Below are positions 1 through 11,029 of a DNA stretch of 64,000 nucleotides, piece after piece (the stretch's first letter is position 1; each line of letters opens with the position of its first letter). The position numbers and the translations under genes were made by a program. The stretch is from Rutstroemia sp. NJR-2017a BVV2 (Eukaryota > Ascomycota > Leotiomycetes > Helotiales > Rutstroemiaceae). The notes beneath the pieces were generated by a model. That model did no database searches. It saw nothing but the letters and a program-made list of their open reading frames with translations, and was not told the origin of the DNA. The stretch spans positions 806,001-870,000 of the forward strand of contig NJPS01000079.1 of the NCBI GenBank assembly GCA_002946415.1, in the 5' to 3' direction.

Positions 1-367
1 CACCTGCGACTTTGTGAATCTCATTTCCAGCACTGTACAAGAATCACTTTGTTTATGCATAACTCTTTCATTGATTCAATCTAATAGAGCTCGAATACTT
101 CAATGTTTGTTCAAACTACAGGAAAGCTGGGACTATCTACCTGTAGTACTCATCTCTTCCTTTATATATTTGTTTCTCGATCTTAAATTGTCATTTCTTT
201 TGTTTATTCGACAATCTTCTTTACAGCTATTTTCACAAGAAAACCTGAATATCAGATTACATCCGAAGCAACGCTGCAGCATAGGCTCGTACGCTTCTTC
301 CTCGCGACTCTAATTATTAATTCGCCATTAAGTTTATTCTCAACTGGCTAGCTGAAACCAAGCAACC
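1..367. other. spacer at the left edge
   Basis: AT- and pyrimidine-rich sequence with no convincing reading frame. It presumably holds the promoter and 5' UTR of the gene that begins at 368. I cannot see any trace of a preceding gene. Confidence 0.4.
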
Positions 368-1088
368 ATGTCGCTCTCCAAGACTGTCCCTGAGCATTAT
401 TCGACTCATAAGCCCTCGAAATTCCGTCAATACTGTGTGAAGCACAAGTCTTATGACTGCCTTCTCGTTCCGTCAAATAAGCAAGCTTGTCAACCTATTC
501 ATCAGCAGGTCTCTGAAATGCACAGTCCTTTTCGAGGAAAAGACGCTACTGAAAAAGAAAATTCAAAGCCCAAAGATAGCAAGCCGACTAGCAAGAAGCA
601 CATGGGAATTCGTGGTACCTGCTCCGTTCTGCGTGAATCATTATTGACTCATGTATATTGATCTTGGTATGCTAACTTCAAACGAACAATCGACAGAAGG
701 CAAAAAATCCGCATTGAAAGATTATACGTCTTGCACATTCATTGAGATTCAAATGGCAGACAGAAGTGGTAAGTTTCCCTGGCCTCCGAGTAAAACATCC
801 ACAACGAAATCAAAGACTAACTAACTTCTTCCTCCCTTCACAGCATCTAAAAGCGCAGAAAACGGAAGCAATAACTTGGGTCAAGCTGAAATCAATGCAA
901 ACGTAGATGAAGACGAAGAATCCTGGTATATGGTTGAAGATGCTTGCCTTGACGAAGACTGGCAGGAAATAGACGCACGTAAGCTGAAGAAGGAAGTTCG
1001 TTCTGTGTTTGGGCAGATGGGCTGGAAATTCTTGTATGAGGGTTGGGCCCCGGCGAATGGAAAACTTTTCGCCTCCCGCGGTAGATAA
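368..1088 (+). CDS. unknown 193-aa protein with two acidic Trp motifs
   Basis: I build three exons, 368-632, 697-768 and 844-1088, joined by introns of 64 nt (GTGAAT donor, GCTAAC branch, CAG) and 75 nt (GTAAGT, CTAAC, CAG). The phases fit exactly and give 193 residues. The N-terminal half is basic and Cys/His-containing (residues 1-50), followed by a Lys/Ser-rich stretch. The C-terminal third is very acidic and holds two tryptophan cores, WYMV at 140-143 preceded by DEDEES and WQEI at 152-155 preceded by DED, then a Trp/Phe-rich end. These cores look like W-x-x-[L/I/V] Atg8-interacting motifs, which is inference. There is no signal peptide or membrane segment and no family I recognise. An alternative shorter model starts at the ATG at 753 (86 aa). 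The last exon is the best supported part; the first exon is less certain. Confidence 0.55.
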
Positions 1089-2175
1089 GTGATGGGCCCT
1101 AGGTGTTTGAAGGTTTTGAATGTCTTCTGGTCAAGGAAATTGTTAAGAACTAGGTCTACGAGTAGCTATTTCGGAGTATAATTGTACATCCTTCAACGCA
1201 AATACTGAAAACGGTGCTAGCTAGTGCTAAGAAGGCGACAAGACTCTCTTCATCTTTCTACTTGTATTACAAGCACCCTAGATGCTTCATGTTGAAATGA
1301 GCATATTTCACCCACGTCTGAGTGGAAACATAGTGAAACCATGAGGGTGTTCTCCACCCTGGCTGGAACATCAATCACCATACTATTTGCAGTCGTATTC
1401 CGGAGACCTTTCAGAAGTTGGATGACTTCCTCAGAGAACAAGTTCCGAACAACGAAGAACAGTCTGACAGACCTGTTAGCCCGGAGTGATGATGGACTTG
1501 TGCAGAGGTTGTTATGTAGGCCAAAGTAGCATTGTTTCTTAACAGGCGTTGAATGTACCCGAATTGCCAGTGGTTGTTAAGACTCAAGAGATACTTGTCG
1601 CTACGGCTGTGTTCGTAAGCAGGAAAAGCAACGGCGCTATACCTGCAAAGAGTGAATGCTACGACTAGGCTGAAGCTCAAGTAGACTGAGCACTAGAACG
1701 TGCATTGATCGGGTTTCATGAGAATAATACGAGAAAATTCGGCTAGACTCTACACATGTATTGTATGTAAATATCTCGCGTCTATATTGATTTCCTTCTA
1801 GCAACCCGGATATGAATCATACGGTAGAGTAAGTGGATAGTATACCTTTAATCTATTAGCTGTAATCTAATCCCATTAAGATCGCTTCTTAATCATATGT
1901 CCCTGGTCCTGTAGGAGAGATATGCCAATAGTCTACCAGTGAACTACTCCACTATGAACCATACTTTCATTTGTTCAGAATCGATCTACTTCACTAAAGT
2001 CTGAATTTTTAAGACGTTTTCATCTCCTGTACCCTTGTGATGTTCGCAAATATAAATTTGCCGTTCATTCAGTTCCAACTTGCAAATTCAAACACAAACT
2101 GAAAACTCTTACTCCGATCCTCAACATACAACCTACAACCCACAATTTCAAACTTCAATTCAAAAAGAACACGAG
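1089..2175. other. intergenic spacer
   Basis: AT-rich, with only short chance frames. The right part (about 2040-2175) is A/C-rich and looks like the 5' UTR of the following gene. I see no RNA gene or repeat. Confidence 0.4.
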
Positions 2176-2976
2176 ATGTCACCAATTGGTACGTAAAATC
2201 TCTCTTCCAATAAGTTCTGTATACTTAAGGTCTGAAACTAACTAAAGGACAGATGCAATGATGGCGGATGAGCTTGAGAAGTTTAGTCGATGCCGTACGG
2301 CGGAGGACACCAAGAAATGGCTTGTAGATAAATGTAAGATAACTACAAAACCACACTACAGATTTATAGAGCAAATAACTAATCACACAACAATAGTGCT
2401 AGGGATAGATGCGGAGAAATTTGCCGGCAAAGCCGAGTCGGACAAAGAAGCACCAGCCGCTGCAGCCGAGCCCGTGGAGGATGTTGAGAAGAAGAATCTG
2501 AAGAAAGAGAAACGTAAGTCCGAACTGTCCTCATAATTTACTAAACAATGCAATTACTGATCCCCCCCAGCTGCCGGCAAATCCAAGAAACGAGACATTG
2601 AGGGGAACGAGAAAGGTAAGTCGAACTATCCTCAAACTGCACCAAATAATAAAATTACTGATCCCTTATAGTTGCTGTCAACGCCAGGAAACCAGAGAAG
2701 ATCTATGCTGAGGCCGCAGCCGTCAAGAAGCGCGTACTAGCTGACACCTCTGCCGACGCCGTCAACCGTGACCGTGACCAAGATTGGGACCACATCAGTG
2801 ATGTCGACGATGATTGGGACTTTGTTGAGGAGGATGAGAAGAAGACCAAAGCTAACGCTGAAGGGGATAAGATGGGTGATGCTGAAGTGGACCTCTTCAA
2901 TGGACAAGATAAACTTCCCGAAGCAAACAAGCCGACGCTGTTTGATCTGGGCTGGGTTAAAATTCCTCGCAACTGA
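2176..2976 (+). CDS. unknown acidic 207-aa protein with tandem Trp motifs
   Basis: Four exons fit perfectly: 2176-2188, 2253-2513, 2571-2615 and 2672-2976. Donors are GTACGT, GTAAGT and GTAAGT, and acceptors are CAG, CAG and TAG. The first exon carries only four codons plus one base, which is why the start is easy to miss. The 207-residue product is highly charged, with an Ala/Glu/Lys-rich middle (about 60-130). A short acidic segment carries WDHI (145-148) and WDFV (155-158), both flanked by Asp/Glu, and the protein ends in a conserved-looking LFDLGWVKIP-type tail. The Trp pair is spaced like the pair in the gene at 368, so the two may be distant relatives. No signal peptide, membrane helix or known domain is visible. 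The function is unknown; Atg8 binding is only a hypothesis from the motif shape. Confidence 0.7.
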
Positions 2977-4240
2977 TGCCGTCTCTGAGTTGAGGATCCC
3001 AACTGGGAGATTGAAGTAATGGATTGGTGATTTGGGATAGGTTCTGGGTTACGATTTTAAGTTCTACGAGTTACTGTTGCAGGATGAATAGATTGAAATA
3101 AAAAAGTCGTAACGCTGGCAACAGACTTTCTCCACGGGCTGCAGTGAACAGGAGAATCAATGCTAAATTCCTTACCTTTCTACATGTTCTAAATGAGGAT
3201 TATTATCCAGCAACTGAACAAGCGCAATATTATTCAGCACAAAAAGTGATTTCGTACTTTCCCCATCTCAACTATTCACCTAAATTTTGAGGTCTCCTCC
3301 GGGTGAAACCAGCCTCAACATCTAAGCCCCTACCAAATATTTATCGTCTGACTTGTTTTCTACATTCATTCACTATTTGATCCCCTAATCGGCATAATTT
3401 TTTCTCTTGCCAGTAATAATTCGGCCAGAAAGATTTCTCCCCGCCCCCCCTTTTTAGCGTGACGCACTTCAGTTAAAGTTGAACACAGGTCGAAAGGAAA
3501 CTATTCACTTTGAATGAGAGATTATTATCACACGTTAACTTGGAGATGAAGAAAATTTTCTTCTTCCCACAGACCAGGGGCAGGGGAGTGGGCAGAGCTG
3601 CTTTATCGGTAATTATGAGTGAGTTAACGGTGAGAACAATGGTGGAAGGACTCGTACCGAATGGAACCTGTTTTTGCTCTTAGGGTATTGTTACTAGTAG
3701 CTAACTTGGAAAGGCTAGTTTAATTATCACCCGAGCAACTTCCAGATGGTCCATTGCTATAGTGTGCGGAAGACTTAGAGCTCAACTCAGGTGAGATCAG
3801 TTATGCTCAAGTCTGAAGACGGAGAAAAGTTTAGTGGGCTAATATATACCTATGGAACAGTCTTGGACTGTTCTAACAATGCAAGTACGTGACCATGTGC
3901 CCTTAATAGACATATGTCACTAAACCTTCTAGAACTCTGGGTTCTGAATACAGATTAGCAAGGACGACACTAGTCTTGAACAGCAATCGAACCTTCTTGT
4001 TCTTAGACAAAATGTGCAGCTCAATCAATTCTGAGCATTGAGTTCATGCCCTGATAGATTATACTATTATTACTTTGGACTGCTCTCGTCTACATAGGAA
4101 CAAAGAACACACGCAATCCTGCACCATTTCACTAAATGTTACTTCAGATATAACTAATCGAGCGATACCAGTTAGAAGTCCCCGAATCAGGGCTCCGTGG
4201 TGCAGAGAGATATATATTAGACAGCCGGGCAAACACGTCC
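2977..4240. other. intergenic spacer, about 1.26 kb
   Basis: Downstream region shared by the gene ending at 2976 and the convergent HET gene ending at 4241. It is AT-rich with a C-run near 3443-3455. No reading frame, RNA gene or repeat family is apparent. Confidence 0.4.
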
Positions 4241-5878
4241 CTAACAACCGCCTCCCCCCATACCTCCCGCTCCACCCCCCATCATCCCCATATTATTCAT
4301 GGCCCCAATATTATTCATCATGTTCATATTGTTCATGTTCATAATGTTCAAATTATTCATCATGTTCAGATTATTCATATTCTGAATATTGATGTTGTTC
4401 TGGTTGACATGGTTCATGTGTATCCGGTGGGCGTTCTGTGATGCATTGGCGCTCTGGGCGCCTCTCACATTGTCTCGGAGGGTGGTATAGTGGCTCCAGA
4501 GAGGCTCGTCGAGTTGGAGGAATTCCAATCCTGGTGGTTCATGGACCTGGGCAGTATTGCGAAGATTATACCAGTTTCTATTGTTCTTCTGTATCGTCCG
4601 CCACTGTCTCGTAACCGAGATGATTTCCTCCGCAATTTTGAGAGCTTTTGTCTGTGGCAATATCCATTGCTTCCGTTCTGGTTTTAGGAGGCCGAATAAA
4701 TCGAAGGCTTTGGCAATGGTTGCAATCACAATGCTGTTTTGTGTTTTGTACTGGTTGTCGTCGAACAAAGTGTCCAAGATCTCTTCGGCGTGGTCAAATG
4801 TCAACCTCAAGCCACGGAAGAGCTTGGGTACACGCCATACCCCCTCGTCAGTGACCTTACTGCTGTTCTTTGTAGCTGATGGGAGTTTCAACATGCAAAT
4901 GTTGATGAATAGCATCCGCTCAGAGATACCATAACTTGGTGTTATCGGAACACTCTTTCTCAGATCTTCGAGGGCCAGTAAACCATAGACGTGGTCCAAT
5001 GTTACCTGGCACTCAGTGTACTGGAAGTTGAAGGCGAGGTCAAAGATGTCGGTCTTGGCAAAATACGGTGTTCCCTTGCTAAACAATCCATGATGCTTTT
5101 GCTTTTGCTTCCAGAAATACAGCAGAAGCGACCTCGGAATACCGTCTAATTTCCCCTTGTTCTTTCGCATCATAGACATAAAGTGATCTTCTAATGGCTT
5201 GGTGAAGATTATGTCTCGATCCATGTGGTCCGAGCCGCAGAAAAAGACCACCGACCGCGCGAGCAGGAACTCCTGTATAATCCAAGTCCGGTTCCAGTAC
5301 GACCGCGAGAGCAGGGCTGTCCACGCCGCGATCCGTTCGGCACGCGAAGCTTGGGTCGCGCGCCTTATACGTCCTGCGATAATAACTGGCAGGGCCAGCA
5401 AAGGAGCTAAAGGGATCATCATTACGCCCTTCGGAACCTTTGCGACGGCATCCTCAAAGTGGGTGCCGAATACTAGCTCGCTGTATTGGTCATGCTCGCC
5501 GAGCCAGATGAGAACTTTCTTAGCGCGCATATAGATCTCGCTCATCAAGGCAACTTGGCGCCCCTTCTCCTCGTTATCCCTTTGGTTGATGCAGATAGCA
5601 TCTGCGTAGATGACCTGAGAATTCTCGCTGAATGCCCGAAGCCTCTTTAGAAACAGCCAGAGGTTTTCACGGATGATGAATCGCTTCTTATCGACAAAGA
5701 CTTCGGAGTTATTAGTTGACTCATGACCCCATTCATACGACAGTGCCTCGAATTTCGGCTTTTCCTCGAGGCTAACATGTCGTAACGTCATTTGTATCGG
5801 TGTCGCCTCTGCACCGGGGAGCAGTGTGAGGAGGCGGAATTGTCGAGTAGACAGGGGTTGATATGAAAGCTCGGACAT
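4241..5878 (-). CDS. HET-domain protein with Asn/Met-rich C-terminal tail
   Basis: Intron-free, 545 residues. The HET domain (heterokaryon incompatibility, Pfam HET) is clear: FEALSYEWG around 43-51, and YADAICINQRDNEEKGRQ at 91-108 followed by MSEIYMRAKKVLIWLGE to about 128. HET proteins mediate nonself recognition and programmed cell death after hyphal fusion in filamentous ascomycetes. The segment from about 150 to 470 has no second domain that I recognise. The last about 70 residues (476-545) are a low-complexity tail dominated by Asn and Met, ending in a Gly-rich stretch and a terminal Cys. Such N-rich tails resemble prion-like regions. That is suggestive because several fungal HET systems signal through amyloids, but here it is inference. 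The start at 5878 is the first ATG and leaves an intact domain start. The tail is encoded by an imperfect AAT/ATG-type microsatellite. Confidence 0.9.
   Translation of the reverse strand: MSELSYQPLSTRQFRLLTLLPGAEATPIQMTLRHVSLEEKPKFEALSYEWGHESTNNSEVFVDKKRFIIRENLWLFLKRLRAFSENSQVIYADAICINQRDNEEKGRQVALMSEIYMRAKKVLIWLGEHDQYSELVFGTHFEDAVAKVPKGVMMIPLAPLLALPVIIAGRIRRATQASRAERIAAWTALLSRSYWNRTWIIQEFLLARSVVFFCGSDHMDRDIIFTKPLEDHFMSMMRKNKGKLDGIPRSLLLYFWKQKQKHHGLFSKGTPYFAKTDIFDLAFNFQYTECQVTLDHVYGLLALEDLRKSVPITPSYGISERMLFINICMLKLPSATKNSSKVTDEGVWRVPKLFRGLRLTFDHAEEILDTLFDDNQYKTQNSIVIATIAKAFDLFGLLKPERKQWILPQTKALKIAEEIISVTRQWRTIQKNNRNWYNLRNTAQVHEPPGLEFLQLDEPLWSHYTTLRDNVRGAQSANASQNAHRIHMNHVNQNNINIQNMNNLNMMNNLNIMNMNNMNMMNNIGAMNNMGMMGGGAGGMGGGGC
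4246..4450. repeat. imperfect microsatellite encoding the HET tail
   Basis: On the plus strand, runs such as TTCATCATGTTCAT and TTCATATTGTTCATG alternate irregularly. Read on the minus strand they give AAT/AAC and ATG codons in bulk. Length variation here would change the tail without shifting the frame. Confidence 0.7.
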
Positions 5879-6646
5879 TGTGTTTACGTATATCGGAGCT
5901 TTGAGGTTTGTTCATACTTTTGACCAATGCTGGGGAACATCGATGGCTTTATAGGAATGCTGTGCCAGGTTCTGTGATAAGTCTTTTATGCTAAATAGCA
6001 CTGATACTTGTAATGCTTACCTTCTAGATCCCAGCACAACGGCCCGTAGTTGGGGGTGATTGGGGGCGGTTGCTCAGCCGCAGGCTAGGGTTTGACGCTA
6101 GTCAGTGACCCAGAGACCAATCACATGCTGAGCCCAGTCACATGATAAAAGAGCTCGCTTCCACTCCCCTAATATCTTCTCGCCAGCAGCTGCCACTCCC
6201 AAGAGCCGCGCAACTGGATCTCAGCATATCTAAGCAAGACGGATGAGCGGAAAGAGAGCAATTAACTGAGCACAAGAAGGTTGATGAGGATGGGTGAGGT
6301 TGAGGTGAATCGAGGACGAGTAATGTCATGCGTGCGTAGCTTTAGTGCACTTTCAAAATGAGATGATAATTCGCGCAATACAACAGACTTTTGGTGAATA
6401 CTTGCAGGTATTTACAACACAGGAACTGTTAAACTTCTGTTAAACTCCTGTACAGTACAGAAGACAATCCCTGTACACTTATCTCGCGTTTCTTCTATAA
6501 TACAGTATTTTATCCCATCAAGGTGATACATTTTTTCTTCTTTTTAAGCAGGCATCATTTCTCACACCAGAGAAGAATAACTTGACACAACTTTCAGACA
6601 TCTTTCACAGTTTACGAACTTCAAATTTAAGATCAACAAACACAAA
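5879..6646. other. divergent promoter region
   Basis: Spacer between the HET gene (minus) and the gene at 6647 (plus), so it must hold both promoters. TCACATG occurs twice within about 25 bp near 6120-6143. The right end (about 6540-6646) is A/C-rich like a 5' UTR. I see no gene. Confidence 0.4.
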
Positions 6647-7606
6647 ATGTCACCCGCAAGCTCAACACCTGTTTCTCAACCCGCAGGCTCAAAAGCTGAG
6701 TCTAAATTTGCTGGGTCTATTGCTCAGTTCTTATCCTCATTGTGGGTCTCAACTCAGGTCTCAACTCAGGTCCCGACTGAAACATCACCGGACTCGGAGT
6801 CGGACACACCTTGGCACCCGGCCGGATACGTTATTACCCCCAATGACCCACCGGATCAATTCTGGAAAGAGCCACGTGCTATATACCAGCCTAAAAAGAA
6901 ACACAACGCTGAGGTTCAACACGGAGTCGATCAGAAAGCTAACCATCTAAAGCTTAAAGCTGAGCTCTCTGTGAGACAAACGATCGTCTGCCTTTTTTGT
7001 ATACTCGAACTTCTGCGCCGTGAGATCTTTTTCAATTTCATCATCGCCGGCGCCGAGGTTCCGAGTCTGCGTTGGAACTGGGACGCGTTTCTGGTTTGTC
7101 TCATTGCTGAGATGTGGTTATCTGAGAAATGGAGTGTCCAGAAAGGCGAGGAGAGCAGTATCAAGAAGAGTTATGGTACGATATACGTTTCCTATCCCTC
7201 ATCACCTGACTTCAAGAAACGAGTTACTAATCGAACAATAGTTCCTCCAACCCCTCCAGTAGTACCAGTACCTAAAAACTGCCCTACTTTTGTTATTCCA
7301 GACGGAGTCCAGGAATACGTCCGTCCTTTGAACAACTGCTCTGGAACAATTTTCAATCAACTCCCCGATGAAGAGTGCGGCAAAGAACCTTGGTCTATTA
7401 TCACTCTTCACGGGAACGATGACTTGCAACCTGGAAGTCCGCTCGTCATCCATGAATGGAGAGAGACTTCCAAGGGGGGACTTGTGCATGAGGAAGATCT
7501 CAGCATTCGGAAGAAATGTATTGCCGTGAAGGATAATTACGACCAGGATTGGACATTGCTTTCAGAACAAAGAAGAAAGACCGAGCTAGCGTCGGAGGAT
7601 GATTAG
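6647..7606 (+). CDS. unknown protein, 297 or 319 aa, with hydrophobic middle
   Basis: The frame is open from ATG to stop (319 aa), but 7176-7241 looks like a real intron: GTACGA donor, TACTAAT branch and ATAG acceptor, 66 nt. Because 66 is divisible by three and contains no stop, both spliced (297 aa) and retained (319 aa) forms are translatable. The N-terminal about 90 residues are Ser/Thr/Pro-rich. Residues about 108-160 are hydrophobic and contain Trp, and may include one or two membrane-associated helices. A Pro/Val-rich linker follows the intron site. The end is acidic and contains DQDWTLLSEQ, a W-x-x-L motif resembling those in the two genes to the left. I do not recognise the family and see no signal peptide. 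Confidence 0.65.
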   Translation: MSPASSTPVSQPAGSKAESKFAGSIAQFLSSLWVSTQVSTQVPTETSPDSESDTPWHPAGYVITPNDPPDQFWKEPRAIYQPKKKHNAEVQHGVDQKANHLKLKAELSVRQTIVCLFCILELLRREIFFNFIIAGAEVPSLRWNWDAFLVCLIAEMWLSEKWSVQKGEESSIKKSYGTIYVSYPSSPDFKKRVTNRTIVPPTPPVVPVPKNCPTFVIPDGVQEYVRPLNNCSGTIFNQLPDEECGKEPWSIITLHGNDDLQPGSPLVIHEWRETSKGGLVHEEDLSIRKKCIAVKDNYDQDWTLLSEQRRKTELASEDD

Positions 7607-8535
7607 CATAGACGCAAAATATTCAGTCGAGGTGGTTTACATGATCGGAAAACGGAAGCCGGTCATGTATGATGGCTAATCGATGGGGCTTAGTCTGTCT
7701 ATACCGAAACTGTGTTGAATGAACCTTTTTTATTTGGTGGAGATTTGTATTTTGGGAATCTGGACTTTTGAAGCCTGTTAGTTGTTCGTTAGCATAACTT
7801 AAAGAAATATATCATTGAATACGCCTAAGGTTTGAAGATTGCTGTATGTTAAATATTGTCTCAAATTATCGGTGAAGAATCTAAGGAGGCTTCGAAACTA
7901 ACTGGCTCTGGAGAGCTGTCAACCGAGTGCAATATAGATGTGCCACTATGGAATTATCTAGAACTACTGCTTTCATTATTGCATTATTATTCTTGAGGAT
8001 TTAGTTGTTCTACATTTTACCGTGGGTTTCTTCTTCAGATATATCGAATGGTATGATTTTTACTCGTTTTCATCCGAGAATACAAGTAGTCGTCGTGCTA
8101 CTATCAACCACCGTGACATATACACTCACGCTAGCCGAGACGCATGAAGTCAATACAATACCACGCCGCATTCTAAATTCACTAAATATCTCATCCGAAA
8201 CCAAATTATCTCATTTTATTATTTACAAATTACAGGCTACAGCAGTGCCTCCTAGCAAACACATATCACTACCGTGTTACTCCAACCGGTAGTTCAAACA
8301 GTTAATTCCATTATCTAATCTAAACAGCTAGGTACAACAGCCCTCCTTCACTCTATGTATATCACCCCCGCACCACTTGAAACGGCTAGTAGCTATTCTC
8401 TTCAGTCACCCATTCCAAGCATAAATATCCCATCCTTCTTCCTTCACTTGCACAATCTTTTCTTTCCACCATCAACATCAAGCATCACCCTCAAACCAAA
8501 ACCAAACCCCCAATCCACCCACAATCACCACCAAA
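7607..8535. other. intergenic spacer
   Basis: 3' UTR of the gene on the left, then an AT-rich spacer. From about 8340 to 8535 the plus strand is strongly C/A/T-rich, as expected of a fungal 5' UTR leading into the ATG at 8536. No other gene is visible. Confidence 0.4.
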
Positions 8536-9545
8536 ATGTCACCCGAAAACCCACCTCCCACTCCTTCACCACTATCCAAATCCACTCCCACCCAAACTCC
8601 AACTGCAACCCCAACTCCCTCTCGAGTCACCTCTGCCAAGCGACGCAACCCCTTCCTCGACTCCTCGTCCACCATCCTCAGCACCCCGCCTAAAATCCCC
8701 AAGCCGCTCTACCACAAGTCGTCCTCTCTTTCTATCCGTGACGAGATTGAGATTATCCAGTTGAAGATGGAGAAGTACGGTATGTTCTTCACGTCAATTT
8801 TTGTTGATATTACTTGAATTTACTTCCTACTCACTTGCTTTGGTTTTTCGTCTTCCCACCTCTCGTTACCGATATTTTTTCTTTTCCGCTTGCTCCCCCT
8901 GCAAGTATTGTCCTACTGTGATGTCTCAATCTCTTTCCTACTAGACCACCTGACTGACTCCCCCCAAATCCACAGACAAAGAATTCTGCACCCGCATGGT
9001 CACCCAGATTCCCAACAGCAACACCGTCGAAGAACATCATATCAGAATGTGGGAGTTGCAAACCCGTAAGTGTTATACCCCTTCCTCCTTTATAGTGTCC
9101 ACTCTATCCCATTGATTCATTGAACTACCAGCTTCCTAATTTAGCCTCTCCATCCTATCCCGTCCACCCAACCCACTCCACCTTACCCCAACCCTCCATC
9201 CCACTCAATACATCCCACTCCATCCCATCCCCTCACTGCATCCCACCCCTCCGCAGCTCCCAACCCCCAACTAACACCCCCTCAGGTCTCTCCGCTCTCA
9301 CCGGCGCCCCCGCTCCAGCCTCCAAACCCCCTTCGATCTCCCTCTCCAACCCAGCCGACCCGCTCACTTCCTCCTGGCAGCAGCTCCCCTCCCGCCCCCT
9401 CAACCCACTTAATCCCAACACCCCCACTCCCCCCCGCACCAAGCGCCGAACCGAAAAATCCGGTCTCCGCCTCCCCGGCCTCGAAGGTGGATGGGTGCTG
9501 GTTCAGAAGAATGTTGTTGATGAGGAGGGGAATGTAGTTTTGTAA
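8536..9545 (+). CDS. unknown Pro/Ser/Thr-rich protein, three exons
   Basis: Exon 1 is 8536-8779 and exon 2 is 8976-9065. The third exon most likely starts at 9286, because a textbook AACTAAC branch lies about 12 nt before CCCTCAG; an earlier acceptor at 9144 would also keep the frame and add 47 residues. The N-terminal about 50 residues are almost only Pro, Thr and Ser. A short charged helix-like segment follows (RDEIEIIQLKMEKYDKEFC, about 70-88), ending in the exon 2 segment HHIRMWELQTR. The C-terminal half is again Pro/Ser-rich with a basic patch (RTKRRTEK) and ends LEGGWVLVQKNVVDEEGNVVL or similar. Only the central helix looks conserved enough to be a domain. The function is unknown. Introns of 196 and 220 nt are long for this region. 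Confidence 0.6.
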
Positions 9546-10321
9546 GGATGTGGTTATATAGGTGTGTGATAGGGAGGAAGAGTAATATAAGTAGTGAAAC
9601 CCTTCTCCTCGGCTGCTTGGGAGGTGGATGGGTTTTGGTTCACAAAGCACCTGTTGAGAGTTAGTTTTTGATCATTTATATGAGTATAGGAAAGGGAGAT
9701 ACAAACCGGAAAGGAAGATGTATTTTGTATTTCCATATTTCCCAAATATAACTACTATGATAGGAAGGGAAAGAAGATGAAATAAGATATCCCAATCTCA
9801 ATCTCAATCTCAATCTCCCTTGCTAACCCTACACTAAAACCACTCTTTCCCACAATGCAGTCTATACATCACATGTTCATGTGTTCTCAGTCGATAACCT
9901 AAATACCATATACTCACTCACTCACTCACTCAATTATACTCACTAAATCAATCAAGCACTATCTCGATACCATGTATATCTACCCTTCTGGACCTTCCCC
10001 CGTTCCGTAAATGATCAATCAATCCAAATCAGTCAATCAATCAACCCGTAATCCATATTTGCCTATCTCTTTCTCTGCCCTTCTTCCCACCACCGTCCCT
10101 CTCTCACTCTCGTATAGCAGCGACAGTATATCACAGATCAGCATACTACTCCTTCACCCAAGATATCCCTCCCCTGCAGTTCCTACTTACAACCCCCTCT
10201 CTGTCTCTCATTTTACAATATATCCCATAACACATGCCCTTACCCATTGCCCATCCATCACACAGCCGCAACATTTCACATCCTGTGAGAATCGAGATCT
10301 CATAAATGAGGGCATTCGGAA

Positions 10322-10532
10322 GTAGTCCAGGAGAAGTCGTGGAGAGCAGACCAGGAGCAATACAAAACCTACCACCTCGTTTGCCTGTAATGTAAATTTC
10401 ATTGTGTTGAGAAACGGTGTTCTTAATGTAGTTATAAATTGACCGAACCATGATGGCTTTAGCAATGTAGATAACGAGGTGGTAGGTTTGGTACTACTCC
10501 TGGTCTGCTCTCCATGACTTCTCCTGGGCTGC
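10322..10532. repeat. imperfect inverted repeat, 60-bp arms
   Basis: Left arm 10322-10381 and right arm 10473-10532 are reverse complements with roughly six mismatches in 60 positions, separated by about 91 bp. The shared core includes GGAGAGCAGACCAGGAG and ACCTACCACCTCGTT. This is the architecture of a fold-back or MITE-like element; it encodes nothing convincing. I found no clear target-site duplication directly at the arm ends. Confidence 0.75.
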
Positions 10533-11029
10533 GTCCAGATCACTCAGCACTTTTGCTCCTGCTCTGCCTATTGATTCGTGCATTGCCGGCCGCGAGGAGC
10601 CTTCTTTTCGCTCGATTTGATGACGTTTGTGTGTTTATGGCAACCAATGAACAGTTGGTCTGTCTGCCCAAATGGCATTACTCTCCAGTAAACATTTTTG
10701 TTTGGTGATGGAGTAAGGTCTAGCGAGCTTTGCCACTGAGCCATGAGCGCGGAACAAGGACTCATAACTGTGAAGCCAAAAGTGACGCCACTCCTGAGGA
10801 GTGTCAATTGTGGTCTATATGGATGGCTTTGGCTGGCTGCTTCACGCATCTCCTTACCCATCCCCTTATCCATTACACAGCCACAGCATCCACAATATCC
10901 CCTTACCTACCACACAACCACACCCACAACACCCCGTACAGTGAGATTACGCAGCCATCTATACCGTCCGTATCTACCCATCTATCTACACCTACGACAT
11001 GCACTATACACACCCATATTCTCAATCAT

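Noticed and set aside
10568..10873. Minus-strand box A-like TGGCTCAGTGG near 10740, possible tRNA or SINE promoter
   Set aside because: No box B at a proper distance and no cloverleaf that I could draw.
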